64,000 bases of DNA from Bacillus sp. T33-2 (GCF_002860205.1 NZ_PGVB01000024.1:57763-121762), one strand, 5' to 3'; positions 17,650 through 27,727 are shown, numbered from the stretch's first letter. Translations and numbers: made by a program. Notes: generated by a model not told the origin, from the letters alone.

Positions 17650-17797
17650 GCGTATCAACCCCTTTGTTTTATCGGTTTTGCATAATAACTACATATTCGT
17701 GTAATAGGGTATTATTTCCTGCTGAATTTGTCCTATTTAGGTTGGAATTAAAGGGAAAATAAGATTCTTGTCGAAATACAGATTGAAGGGAGATGTT

Positions 17798-18082
17798 ATG
17801 ATGAATAATATCGTTAAGAGTACAAATTATTGCGATGTATTAAAAGAAGCAAAGATTGTATCTGAAGATATTACACCTGTAATTGAATTGATCAGAGTTA
17901 AGGATCTAGATAGAGAGGAAATACGCTTTGCCTATTATAAAAAGGATAAAAACGGCCGTACGATTTTAGTTCCTAGACCGTTAGATTTAGAGAGCCATGA
18001 TCTTTTAATGCTATTAAAAGAAGCTATAAAAGAAAATATTTTTAATGACGATTTTAAAAGAGAACTAAAATTGTTATTATAA
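17798..18082 (+). CDS. Hypothetical protein upstream of hsdM, 94 aa
   Basis: The ATG at 17798 follows GAAGGGAGATG; an in-frame ATG at 17768 is too early. The protein is small, soluble and charged. It has its own terminator before hsdM, so it is not in the hsd operon. No family is recognised. Confidence 0.65.
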   Translation: MMNNIVKSTNYCDVLKEAKIVSEDITPVIELIRVKDLDREEIRFAYYKKDKNGRTILVPRPLDLESHDLLMLLKEAIKENIFNDDFKRELKLLL

Positions 18083-18106
18083 GCATCTTATAGGTGCTTT
18101 TTTTTG
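18081..18106 (+). terminator. Terminator before the hsd operon
   Basis: AAGCATCT/AGGTGCTT stem followed by a long T run. Confidence 0.85.
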
Positions 18107-18187
18107 TTTATTTATACTGGTTCAATTAGTGCCAGGTAGCACTATAATAACAATTACCAAACACCAACTCTTCCTAAATAAATGGAA

Positions 18188-18212
18188 GTCTATTACAATA
18201 GTAATGTTAGAC
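18188..18212. promoter_or_regulatory. Inverted repeat in the hsdM promoter region
   Basis: GTCTATTAC and GTAATGTTAGAC arms lie 23 bases before the hsdM start. This may be an operator that delays restriction relative to modification. No regulator gene is adjacent, so the role is inference. Confidence 0.4.
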
Positions 18213-18234
18213 ATAAAAGAAGGAGTGTTTTTAC

Positions 18235-19758
18235 TTGGCAACAACAGCAAATGTAGGCTTTGAAGAAAAGTTATGGTTAATGGCTGATAAATTAAGGGGA
18301 AGTATGGATTCCTCTGAATATAAGCATGTTGTATTAGGATTATTATTCTTGAAATATGTTTCTGATGCGTTTGAAGAAAAACATATGGAACTATCAGAGG
18401 ATGAGTGGGCTGATCCGGAAGATAAGGATGAATATGAAGCAGAGAACATTTTCTGGGTGCCAAAAGAAGCTCGTTGGAGCTACATAAAGGACAATGCTAA
18501 AAAGCCTGAAATTGGTCAGATTATAGATAATGCAATGCTGGCTATTGAGAAGGAAAACACTTCTCTTCGAGGTGTGCTGCCAAAGGATTATGCAAGACCA
18601 TCACTTGATAAAACTCGCCTTGGCGAGACAATAGATCTTTTCTCATTTAATGTAGGAGATAAAGAAAGTCGCTCACAAGACGTTTTAGGCCGCGTTTACG
18701 AGTATTTCTTAAGTAAATTTGCAAGTGCAGAAGGAAAGAACGGTGGGGAGTTCTATACACCATCTTCTGTTGTAAAGTTACTTGTAGAGATGGTTGAGCC
18801 GTATAAAGGGAGAATTTATGACCCTTGCTGTGGTTCAGGCGGCATGTTCGTTCAATCTGAAAAATTTGTGGAAGAACACCAAGGGAAACTAGGTGATATT
18901 GCTGTTTATGGTCAGGAATCTAATCCTACAACATGGCGCCTAGCGAAAATGAATTTAGCTATCCGGGGTATAGACAGTAATTTAGGCGATCAAAATGCTG
19001 ACACTTTCCATAATGATTTGCATAAAGGCTTAAAAGCGGATTATATACTTGCTAATCCTCCTTTTAATGTTAGTGATTGGGGCGGAGATAGGTTAAGAGA
19101 AGATCCCCGGTGGGCTTATGGAGTTCCCCCTGTAGGGAATGCTAACTATGCATGGATTCAACATATGGTTTCAAAACTTTCTCCTAGTGGTACCGCTGGT
19201 TTTGTACTTGCAAATGGATCGATGTCTACAAGTAATTTAAGTGAATTAGAAATTCGTAAAAATTTAGTAAATCAAGACCTTGTGGAATGTATTGTTACCC
19301 TTCCTGGACAATTGTTTTATTCAACGCAAATACCTGTTTCCTTATGGTTCTTGACTAGAAACAAAGCAGCGGTGGGTCAACGTGAAAGAAAAGGGGAAGT
19401 CTTATTTATAGACGCTAGAAAGCTTGGATTTATGGCTGATCGTACTCATAAAGAGCTTGCGGAAGAAGATATTAAAAAAGTTTCTGATACTTATCATGCT
19501 TGGCGTGGAACTAGGGATCAAAATTATGAAGATATTTTAGGCTTCTGCAAAGCTACAACACTTCAAGAAATAAAAGAGCATGAGTATATCCTAACTCCAG
19601 GGCGTTATGTAGGTCTTGAAGTAGAGATAGAAGATGATGAGCCATATGAAGATAAAATGAATAGACTAACTAGTGAACTGGCAGAGCAGTTTGCAAAGTC
19701 AAAAACTTTAGAGGATAAAATTCGCGACGTATTAAAGGGGATTGGTTATGAATTCTGA
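18235..19758 (+). CDS. hsdM: Type I restriction-modification methyltransferase subunit HsdM
   Basis: This subunit methylates adenine in the host recognition site using SAM. An N-terminal helical domain (about 10-130) is followed by the methylase domain with the SAM motif [10 protein letters not shown] (from residue 196) and catalytic NPPF (274-277, in [13 protein letters not shown]). Length (507 aa) is normal for the family. The start is TTG at 18235 behind AAGGAGTG. The end overlaps the start of hsdS by 11 bases. It opens the operon hsdM-hsdS-hsdR; all three genes look intact. Confidence 0.96.
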   Translation: MATTANVGFEEKLWLMADKLRGSMDSSEYKHVVLGLLFLKYVSDAFEEKHMELSEDEWADPEDKDEYEAENIFWVPKEARWSYIKDNAKKPEIGQIIDNAMLAIEKENTSLRGVLPKDYARPSLDKTRLGETIDLFSFNVGDKESRSQDVLGRVYEYFLSKFASAEGKNGGEFYTPSSVVKLLVEMVEPYKGRIYDPCCGSGGMFVQSEKFVEEHQGKLGDIAVYGQESNPTTWRLAKMNLAIRGIDSNLGDQNADTFHNDLHKGLKADYILANPPFNVSDWGGDRLREDPRWAYGVPPVGNANYAWIQHMVSKLSPSGTAGFVLANGSMSTSNLSELEIRKNLVNQDLVECIVTLPGQLFYSTQIPVSLWFLTRNKAAVGQRERKGEVLFIDARKLGFMADRTHKELAEEDIKKVSDTYHAWRGTRDQNYEDILGFCKATTLQEIKEHEYILTPGRYVGLEVEIEDDEPYEDKMNRLTSELAEQFAKSKTLEDKIRDVLKGIGYEF

Positions 19759-20989
19759 GTGGAAACAAATAACCATTGAATCTAGCAAAATTGAATTAAT
19801 AGACGGTGATAGAGGTAAGAATTATCCCAAAAAAAATGAAATGTTTGAGAAAGGCCATACCTTATTTTTAAATAATAAAAATATAATTAATGACTATTTA
19901 GATGTAAGTACTGGAGAGTATATATCTGTAGAGAAAGATAAGGTGTTAAGAAAAGGAAAGTTGCAAAGAAACGATATTGTTTTAAGTACTAGAGGTAGTG
20001 TTGGGAATGTAGGCTACTTCCATAAATATATTCCATTTGATAATATTCGCATTAATTCAGGCATGGTCATTATTAGAAATTTAGATGAGGATATCAACAC
20101 AAATTTTTTATATCATCTATTAAAAAGTCCAAGTTCTAAAAAACAGTATCAAGAGCTAATGAGTGGCTCAGTTCAAAATCAATTACCCATTAGAGATTTA
20201 AAAAAGCTGAAGTTGAATATTCCCCCTTTACACATTCAAGAAAAGATAGCCGAAGTCATTGACTCAATTGAATCGAAAATAAATTTAAATAAACATATAC
20301 TCGCAAATATTGAACAACTAACACAAACGCTTTTCAATCGTTGGTTTTTTGAATTTGAGTTTCCAAACGAAAACGGGGAACCGTATAAATCTAGTGGTGG
20401 AGAACTAGTGGAAAGTGAGTTTGGTCTTATCCCAAAGGGATGGATGATTAAAGAGCTTGGACAGATACTGGATTTGGATTATGGGAAACCTTTAAAAAAG
20501 GAAAACCGTGAAAATGGTAAATATCCTGTATATGGATCGAACGGAATGGTGGATTACCATAAAGAATTTTTGGTAAAGGGACCTGGAATTATCGTAGGAA
20601 GAAAAGGAAATCCTGGGACGGTTAATTTTGAGATTTCAGATTTTTATCCTATAGATACTACTTTTTATGTAACAAAAAAAGATCAGAGATGTAGTTGGGT
20701 TTTTCTTTACCTTCTTTTACTTAATCAAAATCTACCTAGCTTAAGTGCTGATTCAGCAGTTCCTGGATTAAATCGTAATGTGGCATATAAGAATAAAGTA
20801 ATCATTCCGGATATGGATATAATAGATCAATTTGATAAAATAACTTCCCCGATATTTGAAAGGAAATATAACTTAAAGGAAGAAACTTTAGTACTTGAAT
20901 CCATAAGAAATTCTCTACTACCAAAACTCCTTTCTGGAGAAATTGATATCCCAATTGAAAGTGAGGAAGAAGTGCATGTTCAAGTTTAA
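19748..20989 (+). CDS. hsdS: Type I restriction-modification specificity subunit HsdS
   Basis: HsdS selects the two-part DNA sequence for both modification and cutting. Two target recognition domains (about 1-150 and 215-370) are each followed by a conserved helical spacer ([40 protein letters not shown]), the normal architecture. The ATG at 19748 is preferred over TTG 19742 because AAGGGGATT lies at the right distance. The start overlaps hsdM and the end overlaps hsdR. No inverted or silent hsdS copies are seen in this window. Confidence 0.95.
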   Translation: MNSEWKQITIESSKIELIDGDRGKNYPKKNEMFEKGHTLFLNNKNIINDYLDVSTGEYISVEKDKVLRKGKLQRNDIVLSTRGSVGNVGYFHKYIPFDNIRINSGMVIIRNLDEDINTNFLYHLLKSPSSKKQYQELMSGSVQNQLPIRDLKKLKLNIPPLHIQEKIAEVIDSIESKINLNKHILANIEQLTQTLFNRWFFEFEFPNENGEPYKSSGGELVESEFGLIPKGWMIKELGQILDLDYGKPLKKENRENGKYPVYGSNGMVDYHKEFLVKGPGIIVGRKGNPGTVNFEISDFYPIDTTFYVTKKDQRCSWVFLYLLLLNQNLPSLSADSAVPGLNRNVAYKNKVIIPDMDIIDQFDKITSPIFERKYNLKEETLVLESIRNSLLPKLLSGEIDIPIESEEEVHVQV

Positions 20990-23900
20990 TGAGGATGAAT
21001 TAGAACAAGCAACTTTGGATTGGTTTCAAGAGTTAGGGTATGAAGTTGCTTATGGACCGGATCTTTCTCCAGGTGGGGACTCGGTTGAACGTGAAGATTT
21101 TTCAACAGTAATGCTAGAGGGGCGTCTTTCGGATGCCCTTTCAAGGATAAATGAGGGAGTATCTATCCAGGCAATAGAAGAAGCCGTAAGAAAAATTATC
21201 ATTCCCCAACATCCAAACCTCTTACTGAACAACAAAGCCTTTCACAAAATGCTAACTGACGGTGTAGATGTTGAAGTGAGGGAAGCAGATGGACGCAATG
21301 CTACAAAGAAACTATGGATATTTGACTTTGAGACTCCGGAAAATAACGATTTTCTGGTAGTTAATCAATTTAGTATTCAAGAAGGTTCAACGAACAAAAG
21401 ACCTGATGTAGTTGTATTCGTTAACGGTCTTCCGCTTGTTGTGTTTGAATTAAAGAGTTCTACTGATGAAAATGTTGGAATATCGCAAGCATACAACCAA
21501 TTGCAAACCTACAAAAATACCATTCCATCCCTTTTTCAATATAATGCTTTCATGGTTATTAGTGATGGTTTAAATGCTAGAGCCGGTACCTTAACCTCTA
21601 ATGAAGAACGTTTCATGATGTGGCGCACTATAGACGGTACTTCAATTGCTCCAAATGCTATACCGCAGCTAGAAGTCCTCATAAAGGGAATGTTCGAACC
21701 TAAAATACTAATAGATATTATCCGGAATTTTGTATTGTTCCAGATTAATGGTGAACGTGTAATAAAAATACTAGGTGCCTACCATCAATATCACGCAGTT
21801 AATAAAGCAGTTGAAGAAGCTAAACGTGCTGCTTCAGAAGATGGAGATCGTAAAATAGGAGTTATCTGGCATACACAAGGATCAGGTAAGAGTTTATCAA
21901 TGGTTTTCTATACAGGGAAACTGGTTCAAGAAATGAATAACCCTACTATTGTTGTTCTTACCGACCGAAATGACCTAGACGATCAACTCCACAATACCTT
22001 TAGCCAATCAACTGATTTATTGCGTCAAACTCCCAAACAAGCTGAGGATAAAAAGCATTTGAAGGAACTACTTTCTGTTGAATCTGGTGGTATCATCTTC
22101 ACAACAATGCAGAAATTTGGACCGGAAGATGGCGAGGAAACAATTGATACTCTTACGGATAGGCGTAATGTAATCGTTATCGCAGACGAGGCTCATCGCT
22201 CCCAATATGGATTCCAGGCCCAAGTTCAGAAAAATAAATCTGAAGCTAATGTAAAATACGGTTATGCAAAATATTTACGTGATGCATTACCAAACGCTTC
22301 ATTCATTGGATTTACTGGAACACCGGTTGAGTTGTCTGATAAGAATACACCTGCTGTTTTCGGTAATTACATTGACATCTATGATATGACGCAAGCAGTA
22401 GAAGATGGAGCTACGGTTAAAATTTTCTATGAGAGCCGAATCATTAAATTAGATTTACCGGAAGATTTAAGTGTAGATGATGAGTACGATGACATTACCG
22501 AAAACCAGGAATTTGATGAACGCGAAAAGTTAAAATCAAAATGGAGTCGTTTAGAAGCGTTAGCAGGAGCACATGAGCGTGTTAAACGCCTTGCCAGAGA
22601 TGTTGTTAATCATTGGGAAAATCGTGAAAGTGCTTTGTTTGGTAAAGGCATGATAGTCGTTATGTCTCGTCGGATAGCTATCGATCTGTACAAGGAGATC
22701 ATCAAACTTAAGCCTGAATGGCATAATGATGACGACAAGGAAGGCGCTATTAAAATCGTTATGACTGGTTCTTCAAGTGATCCAGAGGATTGGCAACCAT
22801 ACATCGGAAATAAACGCAGACGCGAATTCTTAGCTAAACGTATGAAGGATAATAATGATCCTCTTAAACTAGTTATCGTTCGTGATATGTGGCTAACAGG
22901 TTTTGATGTTCCTTCTATGCATACCATGTACATCGATAAGCCTATGAAAGGCCACAATTTAATGCAGGCTATAGCGCGCGTAAACCGAGTATTTAGGGAT
23001 AAACCGGGTGGTTTAGTGGTTGACTATATCGGGATTGCAGATAACCTTAAAGAAGCATTAAATCAATATACAGACAGCGATAAAGAAAATGCAGGAGTAG
23101 ATACTTCTGTTGCAGTCGATATTTTGATTGAGAAGTATGAATTGATTCAAGAACTTCTATATGAACATGAATACACTAAGTTTCAATCAGACAAGCCGAC
23201 AGATCGAATGAAGGCTATTATTGAAACTGTTGATTTTGTCATTGGACTTGGTGAAGAACGGAAGAAAGACTTCTTAAGACTTGTTACTGAACTAGGTAAG
23301 GCATTTGCATTATGTTCAACTGAAGAAGCAGCTCAAGAGTTAAATGCAGAGGTCGGTTTCTTTAAAGCAGTCAAGGCAGGGATCATTAAACTTCTTCCTG
23401 AAGAGAAGAAAAAGAAGACACAAGCTCAATTGGATGCTCAAATTAACCAACTGATATCTAAATCAATAATTTCAGAAGAAGTTGTTGATATATACGAATC
23501 ACTTGGTTTGGATAAACCAGACCTTTCCATTCTCTCTGATGCTTTCTTGGCAGAAGTTAAAGCGCTACCTCAAAAGAACTTGGCAGTAGAGTTGCTAAAT
23601 CGATTGTTAAATGGCAAAGTGAAACATATCCAACGTCGTAACCTTGTTCAAGCTAAAAAGTTCTCTGACTTATTAGAGGGAGCTATTCAGAAGTACAACA
23701 AGCGAACTATTGAGACGTCAAAGGTTATTGAGGAATTGATCGAGCTTGCAAAAGAGGTTAATGATGCTTTTCAACGTGGAGAAGAGAGTGGACTTTCTCA
23801 AGATGAGATTGCATTCTATGATGCCTTGTCTTCACATGAAACAGCTAAAGAGGTTATGGGTGATGATACCCTTAAAGTAATTGCCCACGAATTGACTAAA

Positions 23901-24071
23901 GCTATAAAGTCTAATATGAGTATTGATTGGAACTTAAGATCATCAGCAAGAGCCAAAATGAGGATTACTGTTAGAAGACTGTTAAAGAAGTATGGTTATC
24001 CACCTGATTTACAAAAAATTGCTGTTGAAACAGTAGTAGAACAGGCTGAATTAATGGCATCAAATTTATAA
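20976..24071 (+). CDS. hsdR: Type I restriction endonuclease subunit HsdR
   Basis: HsdR is the DNA translocase and nuclease of the complex. The N-terminal nuclease domain has the PD-(D/E)xK set in RPDVVVF...VFELKSS (E158, K160). The SF2 helicase motor has Walker A TQGSGKS (around 300) and DEAH box (D404, ADEAHRSQYGF). Motifs III to VI (GFTGTPVE, DMWLTGFD, QAIARVNR) follow, then a long helical C-terminal domain that binds HsdM. The start is ATG 20976, overlapping hsdS by 14 bases; an in-frame codon at 20943 has no RBS. The 1031-residue length is normal. Confidence 0.96.
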   Translation: MFKFNEDELEQATLDWFQELGYEVAYGPDLSPGGDSVEREDFSTVMLEGRLSDALSRINEGVSIQAIEEAVRKIIIPQHPNLLLNNKAFHKMLTDGVDVEVREADGRNATKKLWIFDFETPENNDFLVVNQFSIQEGSTNKRPDVVVFVNGLPLVVFELKSSTDENVGISQAYNQLQTYKNTIPSLFQYNAFMVISDGLNARAGTLTSNEERFMMWRTIDGTSIAPNAIPQLEVLIKGMFEPKILIDIIRNFVLFQINGERVIKILGAYHQYHAVNKAVEEAKRAASEDGDRKIGVIWHTQGSGKSLSMVFYTGKLVQEMNNPTIVVLTDRNDLDDQLHNTFSQSTDLLRQTPKQAEDKKHLKELLSVESGGIIFTTMQKFGPEDGEETIDTLTDRRNVIVIADEAHRSQYGFQAQVQKNKSEANVKYGYAKYLRDALPNASFIGFTGTPVELSDKNTPAVFGNYIDIYDMTQAVEDGATVKIFYESRIIKLDLPEDLSVDDEYDDITENQEFDEREKLKSKWSRLEALAGAHERVKRLARDVVNHWENRESALFGKGMIVVMSRRIAIDLYKEIIKLKPEWHNDDDKEGAIKIVMTGSSSDPEDWQPYIGNKRRREFLAKRMKDNNDPLKLVIVRDMWLTGFDVPSMHTMYIDKPMKGHNLMQAIARVNRVFRDKPGGLVVDYIGIADNLKEALNQYTDSDKENAGVDTSVAVDILIEKYELIQELLYEHEYTKFQSDKPTDRMKAIIETVDFVIGLGEERKKDFLRLVTELGKAFALCSTEEAAQELNAEVGFFKAVKAGIIKLLPEEKKKKTQAQLDAQINQLISKSIISEEVVDIYESLGLDKPDLSILSDAFLAEVKALPQKNLAVELLNRLLNGKVKHIQRRNLVQAKKFSDLLEGAIQKYNKRTIETSKVIEELIELAKEVNDAFQRGEESGLSQDEIAFYDALSSHETAKEVMGDDTLKVIAHELTKAIKSNMSIDWNLRSSARAKMRITVRRLLKKYGYPPDLQKIAVETVVEQAELMASNL

Positions 24072-24085
24072 GGTCGTAGGGGAGG

Positions 24086-24112
24086 CAAGCTATTAAGCTT
24101 GTTTCTTTTTAT
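24086..24112 (+). terminator. Terminator of the hsd operon
   Basis: CAAGCT-ATT-AAGCTTG stem followed by TTTCTTTTTATT. Confidence 0.85.
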
Positions 24113-24285
24113 TCACCTATTTGTCGGATACTGGAAATTATATTCTATTGTTCAAGTTTATAATTAAGGGTAGGTAAGAATTCATTTCCTTTGCTTCCTG
24201 TTTGGTTAAGGCCTACCATAACTTACTTGTGCCGGGATCAATACTAGATTGATAGATAGATGGTAAAATGATTCCAGGTGATGAT

Positions 24286-25137
24286 ATGTTTATTTCCCCG
24301 ATGCTCCTGCACAAAAGTGAGGAAGCATTCAACGATGACAACTATATATCTGAATTGAAGCTCGACGGTATCAGGCTGATTTATTCCAATATTGACGGGC
24401 CGAAATTATATACAAGACATAATAACGATGTTACACGGAAATTCCCGGAACTCCTGGACCTGCCGATCCCGAAAGGAACGATCCTGGACGGTGAATTGAT
24501 CATGACCGATGATCAAGGGCATCCTGATTTTGAGAAGGTCATGGACCGTTTTTCAGTTTCCAACTCTACCAAAATCGAACTACTATCCAATGCTGATCCT
24601 GTTCAATTCTGTACATTTGATATTCTGTATCATGAAGATGAACCAGTCATGAAACTTCCTTTATGGGAAAGAAAAGAAATTCTTGATTCTTTATTCGAAA
24701 ACACGGATAGGATTTCAAAGACGGTTTGGTTTGAAGGCAAGGGAGTCGAGCTGTTTAATATCGTAAAAGAAAAGGGTTTGGAAGGTATAGTTTTGAAGGA
24801 TGCAGATTCACCGTATCACGCCAACAAGCGATCCCACTCCTGGCTTAAGGTAATCAACTATCAGTACACGGATGTCTTCATAACCGGGATGAAGAAGAAG
24901 GAGTTCGGTTGGCTCTTGGGAGTGGAGGATCATGGAAGGATCAAACACATGGGGGTCATGGAATTCGTCGCTCCTGAAGCCAGGAAGGAAGTATATCGGA
25001 AATCCAGGACACTTGCAGTCGACGAGAATAAGGATTTCATTTATTTCCGACCCGAACTGAAATGCAAGGTCAAGTTTAGAAACTATACGAAAGCTGGGTT
25101 GCTCCGGATACCATCGTTCATAGAGTTCCAATATTAG
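24286..25137 (+). CDS. ATP-dependent DNA ligase (YoqV/LigB type)
   Basis: A compact ligase of 283 residues that seals nicks using ATP. The adenylation domain carries motif I KLDGIR with nucleophile Lys25, motif III-like TFDILY, motif IV EGIVLKD and motif V SWLKVIN. An OB-fold-like C-terminal part follows (about 190-283). It resembles the small ligases of Bacillus phage SPbeta (yoqV) and chromosomes (ligB), which act beside the NAD-dependent LigA. The ATG at 24286 follows CCAGGTGATGAT; the ATG at 24268 has no site. Its place between hsdR and the AIPR gene suggests repair of defence-related breaks or element replication, which is inference. Confidence 0.9.
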   Translation: MFISPMLLHKSEEAFNDDNYISELKLDGIRLIYSNIDGPKLYTRHNNDVTRKFPELLDLPIPKGTILDGELIMTDDQGHPDFEKVMDRFSVSNSTKIELLSNADPVQFCTFDILYHEDEPVMKLPLWERKEILDSLFENTDRISKTVWFEGKGVELFNIVKEKGLEGIVLKDADSPYHANKRSHSWLKVINYQYTDVFITGMKKKEFGWLLGVEDHGRIKHMGVMEFVAPEARKEVYRKSRTLAVDENKDFIYFRPELKCKVKFRNYTKAGLLRIPSFIEFQY

Positions 25138-25224
25138 CATCGAGCCTAGAAGAATCTAGATTATTTAATAGCCTAAACCGTATGTAAGTCAAATGAGGTT
25201 ATAAAATTTATGGGTTACAATGCA

Positions 25225-25260
25225 AAGAGAGCCTAACATATTTAGGGTTAGACTCTCTAA
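25225..25260. terminator. Terminator between convergent ligase and AIPR genes
   Basis: AGAGAG.CTAAC pairs with GTTAG.CTCTCT around an AT-rich loop, 12 bases from the AIPR stop codon. Confidence 0.7.
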
Positions 25261-25271
25261 TTTAGAGTAAA

Positions 25272-26984
25272 TTAATTCGGAAATACTTCGGATATCTTTT
25301 TATTAATTACACTTACAAATCTATTAGACTTTGATATATTGATTATATTTTCTGTTGGGTTTTGAGATTGGTATTCATCTAAAATAGATTTAAGTAATGA
25401 ATAAGATTCATTCAACTTTGCTTGATTAATTGAAGACAAGTCAAATCCAACAACATCTTCACTATTGTAATTAGATTTATTCAATACAAAACTCACAAGT
25501 ATTCTAGATAAATGATAAGCAAAATTTTTGGCTAAATCTTTTTCTATATTTTCATTATTATTAATTAGTTTCGTAAGTTCTTTATGAATAAGTGCTGATT
25601 TTAAATAAGCTTCAAAATTAACACTCGGATTAAAAATTTTATTGTACGTAGTATCAGATTTTATTAAAGTTGTTGGTTTTGAACGTGCATTAGCAGGGCT
25701 AAAGTTTAAAATAGCCTCGATTGCTTGAGCCATATTCTGAATACTGATAATCTTATTTGCAGGCTTACCTTGATTTTTATAAAAGTTTTTGCGTCTATCA
25801 TAGAAATAACCTTGTTCTAAACAATAACTTTCAATATTCCTTTGAATTTCATCTGTGGCTCTTAGTAGTACAGGTGGTACAGGGTTTTGACTATTTGAAG
25901 CTGAAATTATTGTATCAATAGTTTTCTTTATTTCTGTCTTTACGATTTTAATTAAAACACAGCGGTTATCATTAGAATCTTTAGTAAAATACTTGCCTAT
26001 TGAATAAGATGTCTGTAAGCCATTAACAATTTGAGGGTTTTCTAAAAATAAAGATTTCAACATAGGCTGGCATTTTGAACATATTATTGTAATGCCATTA
26101 TTCAACCACCAGAAATCTTTTTCTTTGTCTTCTGATAAAGTAGTTGCAATCTTATTATTTACATCTACTTCCCCTTGATAATGTCTAATATTATTTTCAA
26201 ATATATGTTCTCTGACATTTTCATTATCATCAGTAATAAAATCAAAATAATTATTTAATGTAGCTACGCCGATATACCCATATTCAGTTTCTGAGAAAGC
26301 GATTGGAATTGGATTTTCTTTAAAGATAAGTTCAAGTTGCGTAGGAAGATCTTTACTATATAATGTAAGTAATTCCTTTGCGCTGTACGGTAAAAACTGA
26401 ATATCTTGAACCCTTGTTAATTCTTTAGTTAATTCAATTAATTGATCTATTTTTGATTGAAACGCAGCATTAATACTAATTTCATCTGCTTTACAACAAT
26501 ATATGTATCTAATAGATATTTTTGAATTTTTTACTATACTTTTTCTCCATATCCTTCTAAATAAATCAATTTTCTCAACTAATTTAGAATTAAATCTAAC
26601 TAAAAGGTCATCTTCATCAAGGTCAAGATTTAGTATAAGAGGAATTGAAGATTGCAATCTATTTACTGGATCTTCTTTAAATGACTTTTCAAATTTAGAT
26701 TGGGCAATTAATATCTGTACTTCAGTTTTTTCTGTAAACTTAATTTCATCAAGATGATCAATAGAGGTAACTGATTTATCATTTATTAATATTACAAAAG
26801 AATCTATTCCCCCATCCAAACCTCCGTCTACTACACATTCTGAAATCTCATCAAAAGAAGTTTCTGAGTTTTGTGTTATTAATAGCATAGAGAATATCTC
26901 AAATAGATCATTATTAGTCATATCTAATTCATTCGAAACTTTAAATTCTTCAAGACATTCTACTAATAAAATAGAATCATTCAT
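25272..26984 (-). CDS. AIPR-family abortive phage resistance protein, 570 aa
   Basis: The central region has the AIPR pattern: FENNIRHYQG (262-271), FWWLNNGITI (291-300), NPQIVNGLQTS (316-326), then a SQNPV and RKNFYKNQGKP stretch. AIPR proteins are linked to abortive infection. The N-terminus holds DGGLDGGIDSF (53-63) and IAQSK (93-97). These are the spacing and residues of an Mrr-like PD-(D/E)xK nuclease with Q in place of E, so it may act as a nuclease. The gene has a strong GTGAGGAGGAAA site and a palindrome over its promoter. It is the last cargo gene before attR. Confidence 0.85.
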   Translation of the reverse strand: MNDSILLVECLEEFKVSNELDMTNNDLFEIFSMLLITQNSETSFDEISECVVDGGLDGGIDSFVILINDKSVTSIDHLDEIKFTEKTEVQILIAQSKFEKSFKEDPVNRLQSSIPLILNLDLDEDDLLVRFNSKLVEKIDLFRRIWRKSIVKNSKISIRYIYCCKADEISINAAFQSKIDQLIELTKELTRVQDIQFLPYSAKELLTLYSKDLPTQLELIFKENPIPIAFSETEYGYIGVATLNNYFDFITDDNENVREHIFENNIRHYQGEVDVNNKIATTLSEDKEKDFWWLNNGITIICSKCQPMLKSLFLENPQIVNGLQTSYSIGKYFTKDSNDNRCVLIKIVKTEIKKTIDTIISASNSQNPVPPVLLRATDEIQRNIESYCLEQGYFYDRRKNFYKNQGKPANKIISIQNMAQAIEAILNFSPANARSKPTTLIKSDTTYNKIFNPSVNFEAYLKSALIHKELTKLINNNENIEKDLAKNFAYHLSRILVSFVLNKSNYNSEDVVGFDLSSINQAKLNESYSLLKSILDEYQSQNPTENIINISKSNRFVSVINKKISEVFPN

Positions 26985-27006
26985 GGCATTTCCTCCTCAC
27001 ATTGTT

Positions 27007-27031
27007 AAATTGTAACATAATTTTACAATTT
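27007..27031. promoter_or_regulatory. Perfect palindrome at the AIPR promoter
   Basis: AAATTGTAA and TTACAATTT arms (9 bp each) surround a 7-base spacer, 22 bases upstream of the AIPR start codon. It is a good candidate operator. Confidence 0.55.
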
Positions 27032-27626
27032 AGAACATTCAAAAACCAAATTTTTATGAATTTTAGATCACCGTACTACAATATAGATTACTTAATATAG
27101 GAGAAAGCCACAATATAATGTGTAGGATTGATTTTGAAGAGTGGCATTGTACTTGAACTAGGGCTTTAGTTTAAAAAGAATTAATAATACGCTACTTGTT
27201 GACTAAAAAAAGATTAATTTGGTACAATTTTTCTCTAAGTTCAAGGTTCGTTTTGTACTAAACATTATGAAGCAGAAGCACAAATATCCTTAAGCTGGTA
27301 TGTCAATTACTCAAGATATTTCTAATTCAACTTTTCCGGAAACGCGAATTTTTTTGAGTTGATTGAAACCGGATTAAAAAAAGAATTCACCATTAGAGTT
27401 TAATAATACAACTACAGGTGAACAATACTTGAGAACATTTTCAGAGTTAAAATCAATAGAAATCATTGTTGCAGAATAATCTAGCATCCTTTGGGGTGCT
27501 TTTTTATTTGAACCTTTCTATTTCATTTACTATAATTGAACGTGAATACGATAAGGAAGTACGTTGGTTCTTTTCGGTAAAATACGTTTGGAGTAGTTGA
27601 TATCAAAGGGTTTGTCAACTTTCCAG
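27032..27626. other. Degenerate stretch at the right end of the element
   Basis: No intact gene. Around 27395-27480 a frame reads KNSPLEFNNTTTGEQYLRTFSELK and ends with a stop just before a terminator (27483-27506, AGCATCC/GGGTGCT plus T run). This looks like the 3' end of a lost gene. The rest shows nothing clear. Confidence 0.45.
27483..27506 (+). terminator. Terminator of a lost gene near attR
   Basis: AGCATCC/GGGTGCT stem with a T6 run. Confidence 0.75.
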
Positions 27627-27702
27627 GTCCCCCACGGTCTTCAAAACCGCTTGTGACCTGCGTGCCAGGTCAGGTGGGTTCGATTCCCACGCAGTCCCGC
27701 CA
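27627..27702 (+). repeat. attR: duplicated 3' portion of tRNA-Sec
   Basis: Identical over 76 bases to 7525-7600. The 5' acceptor strand and most of the D-arm are missing, so this copy cannot fold as a tRNA. It marks the right boundary of the element. Confidence 0.93.
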
Positions 27703-27707
27703 AAACA

Positions 27708-27727
27708 CTTGATACATCAAGGTTTTT
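27708..27727 (+). terminator. Original terminator of tRNA-Sec, displaced by the element
   Basis: CTTGAT-AC-ATCAAG stem followed by GTTTTT, five bases after the CCA of attR. No equivalent hairpin follows the functional tRNA at 7600. This fits separation of the gene from its terminator by the insertion. Confidence 0.8.

Larger units (their letters stand above)
7525..27702. mobile_element. tRNA-Sec-integrated element of 20.1 kb with defence cargo
   Basis: Perfect 76-bp direct repeats of the tRNA-Sec 3' part bound the region, and the distance between repeat starts is 20,102 bp. A tyrosine integrase lies directly beside the intact tRNA, the usual layout for tRNA-targeting islands. Inside are an origin-like gene-free tract, a run of plus-strand HTH/replication-like genes, a type I restriction system, an ATP-dependent ligase and an AIPR protein. 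No relaxase, conjugation, capsid or terminase gene is visible. It is therefore a non-self-transmissible integrative element or satellite rather than a complete ICE or phage. Base composition is visibly more AT-rich than the flanks. Confidence 0.9.

Noticed and set aside
18235..24071. Phase-variable hsdS locus
   Set aside because: There is one hsdS with normal two-domain structure, no inverted hsdS copies, and no adjacent recombinase to invert it.
27627..27702. A second tRNA gene
   Set aside because: Only the 3' 76 bases are present; the 5' acceptor strand and most of the D-arm are missing, so it is an attachment-site copy.
7525..27702. A complete prophage or ICE
   Set aside because: No terminase, capsid, portal, lysis, relaxase, coupling protein or type IV secretion genes can be found.
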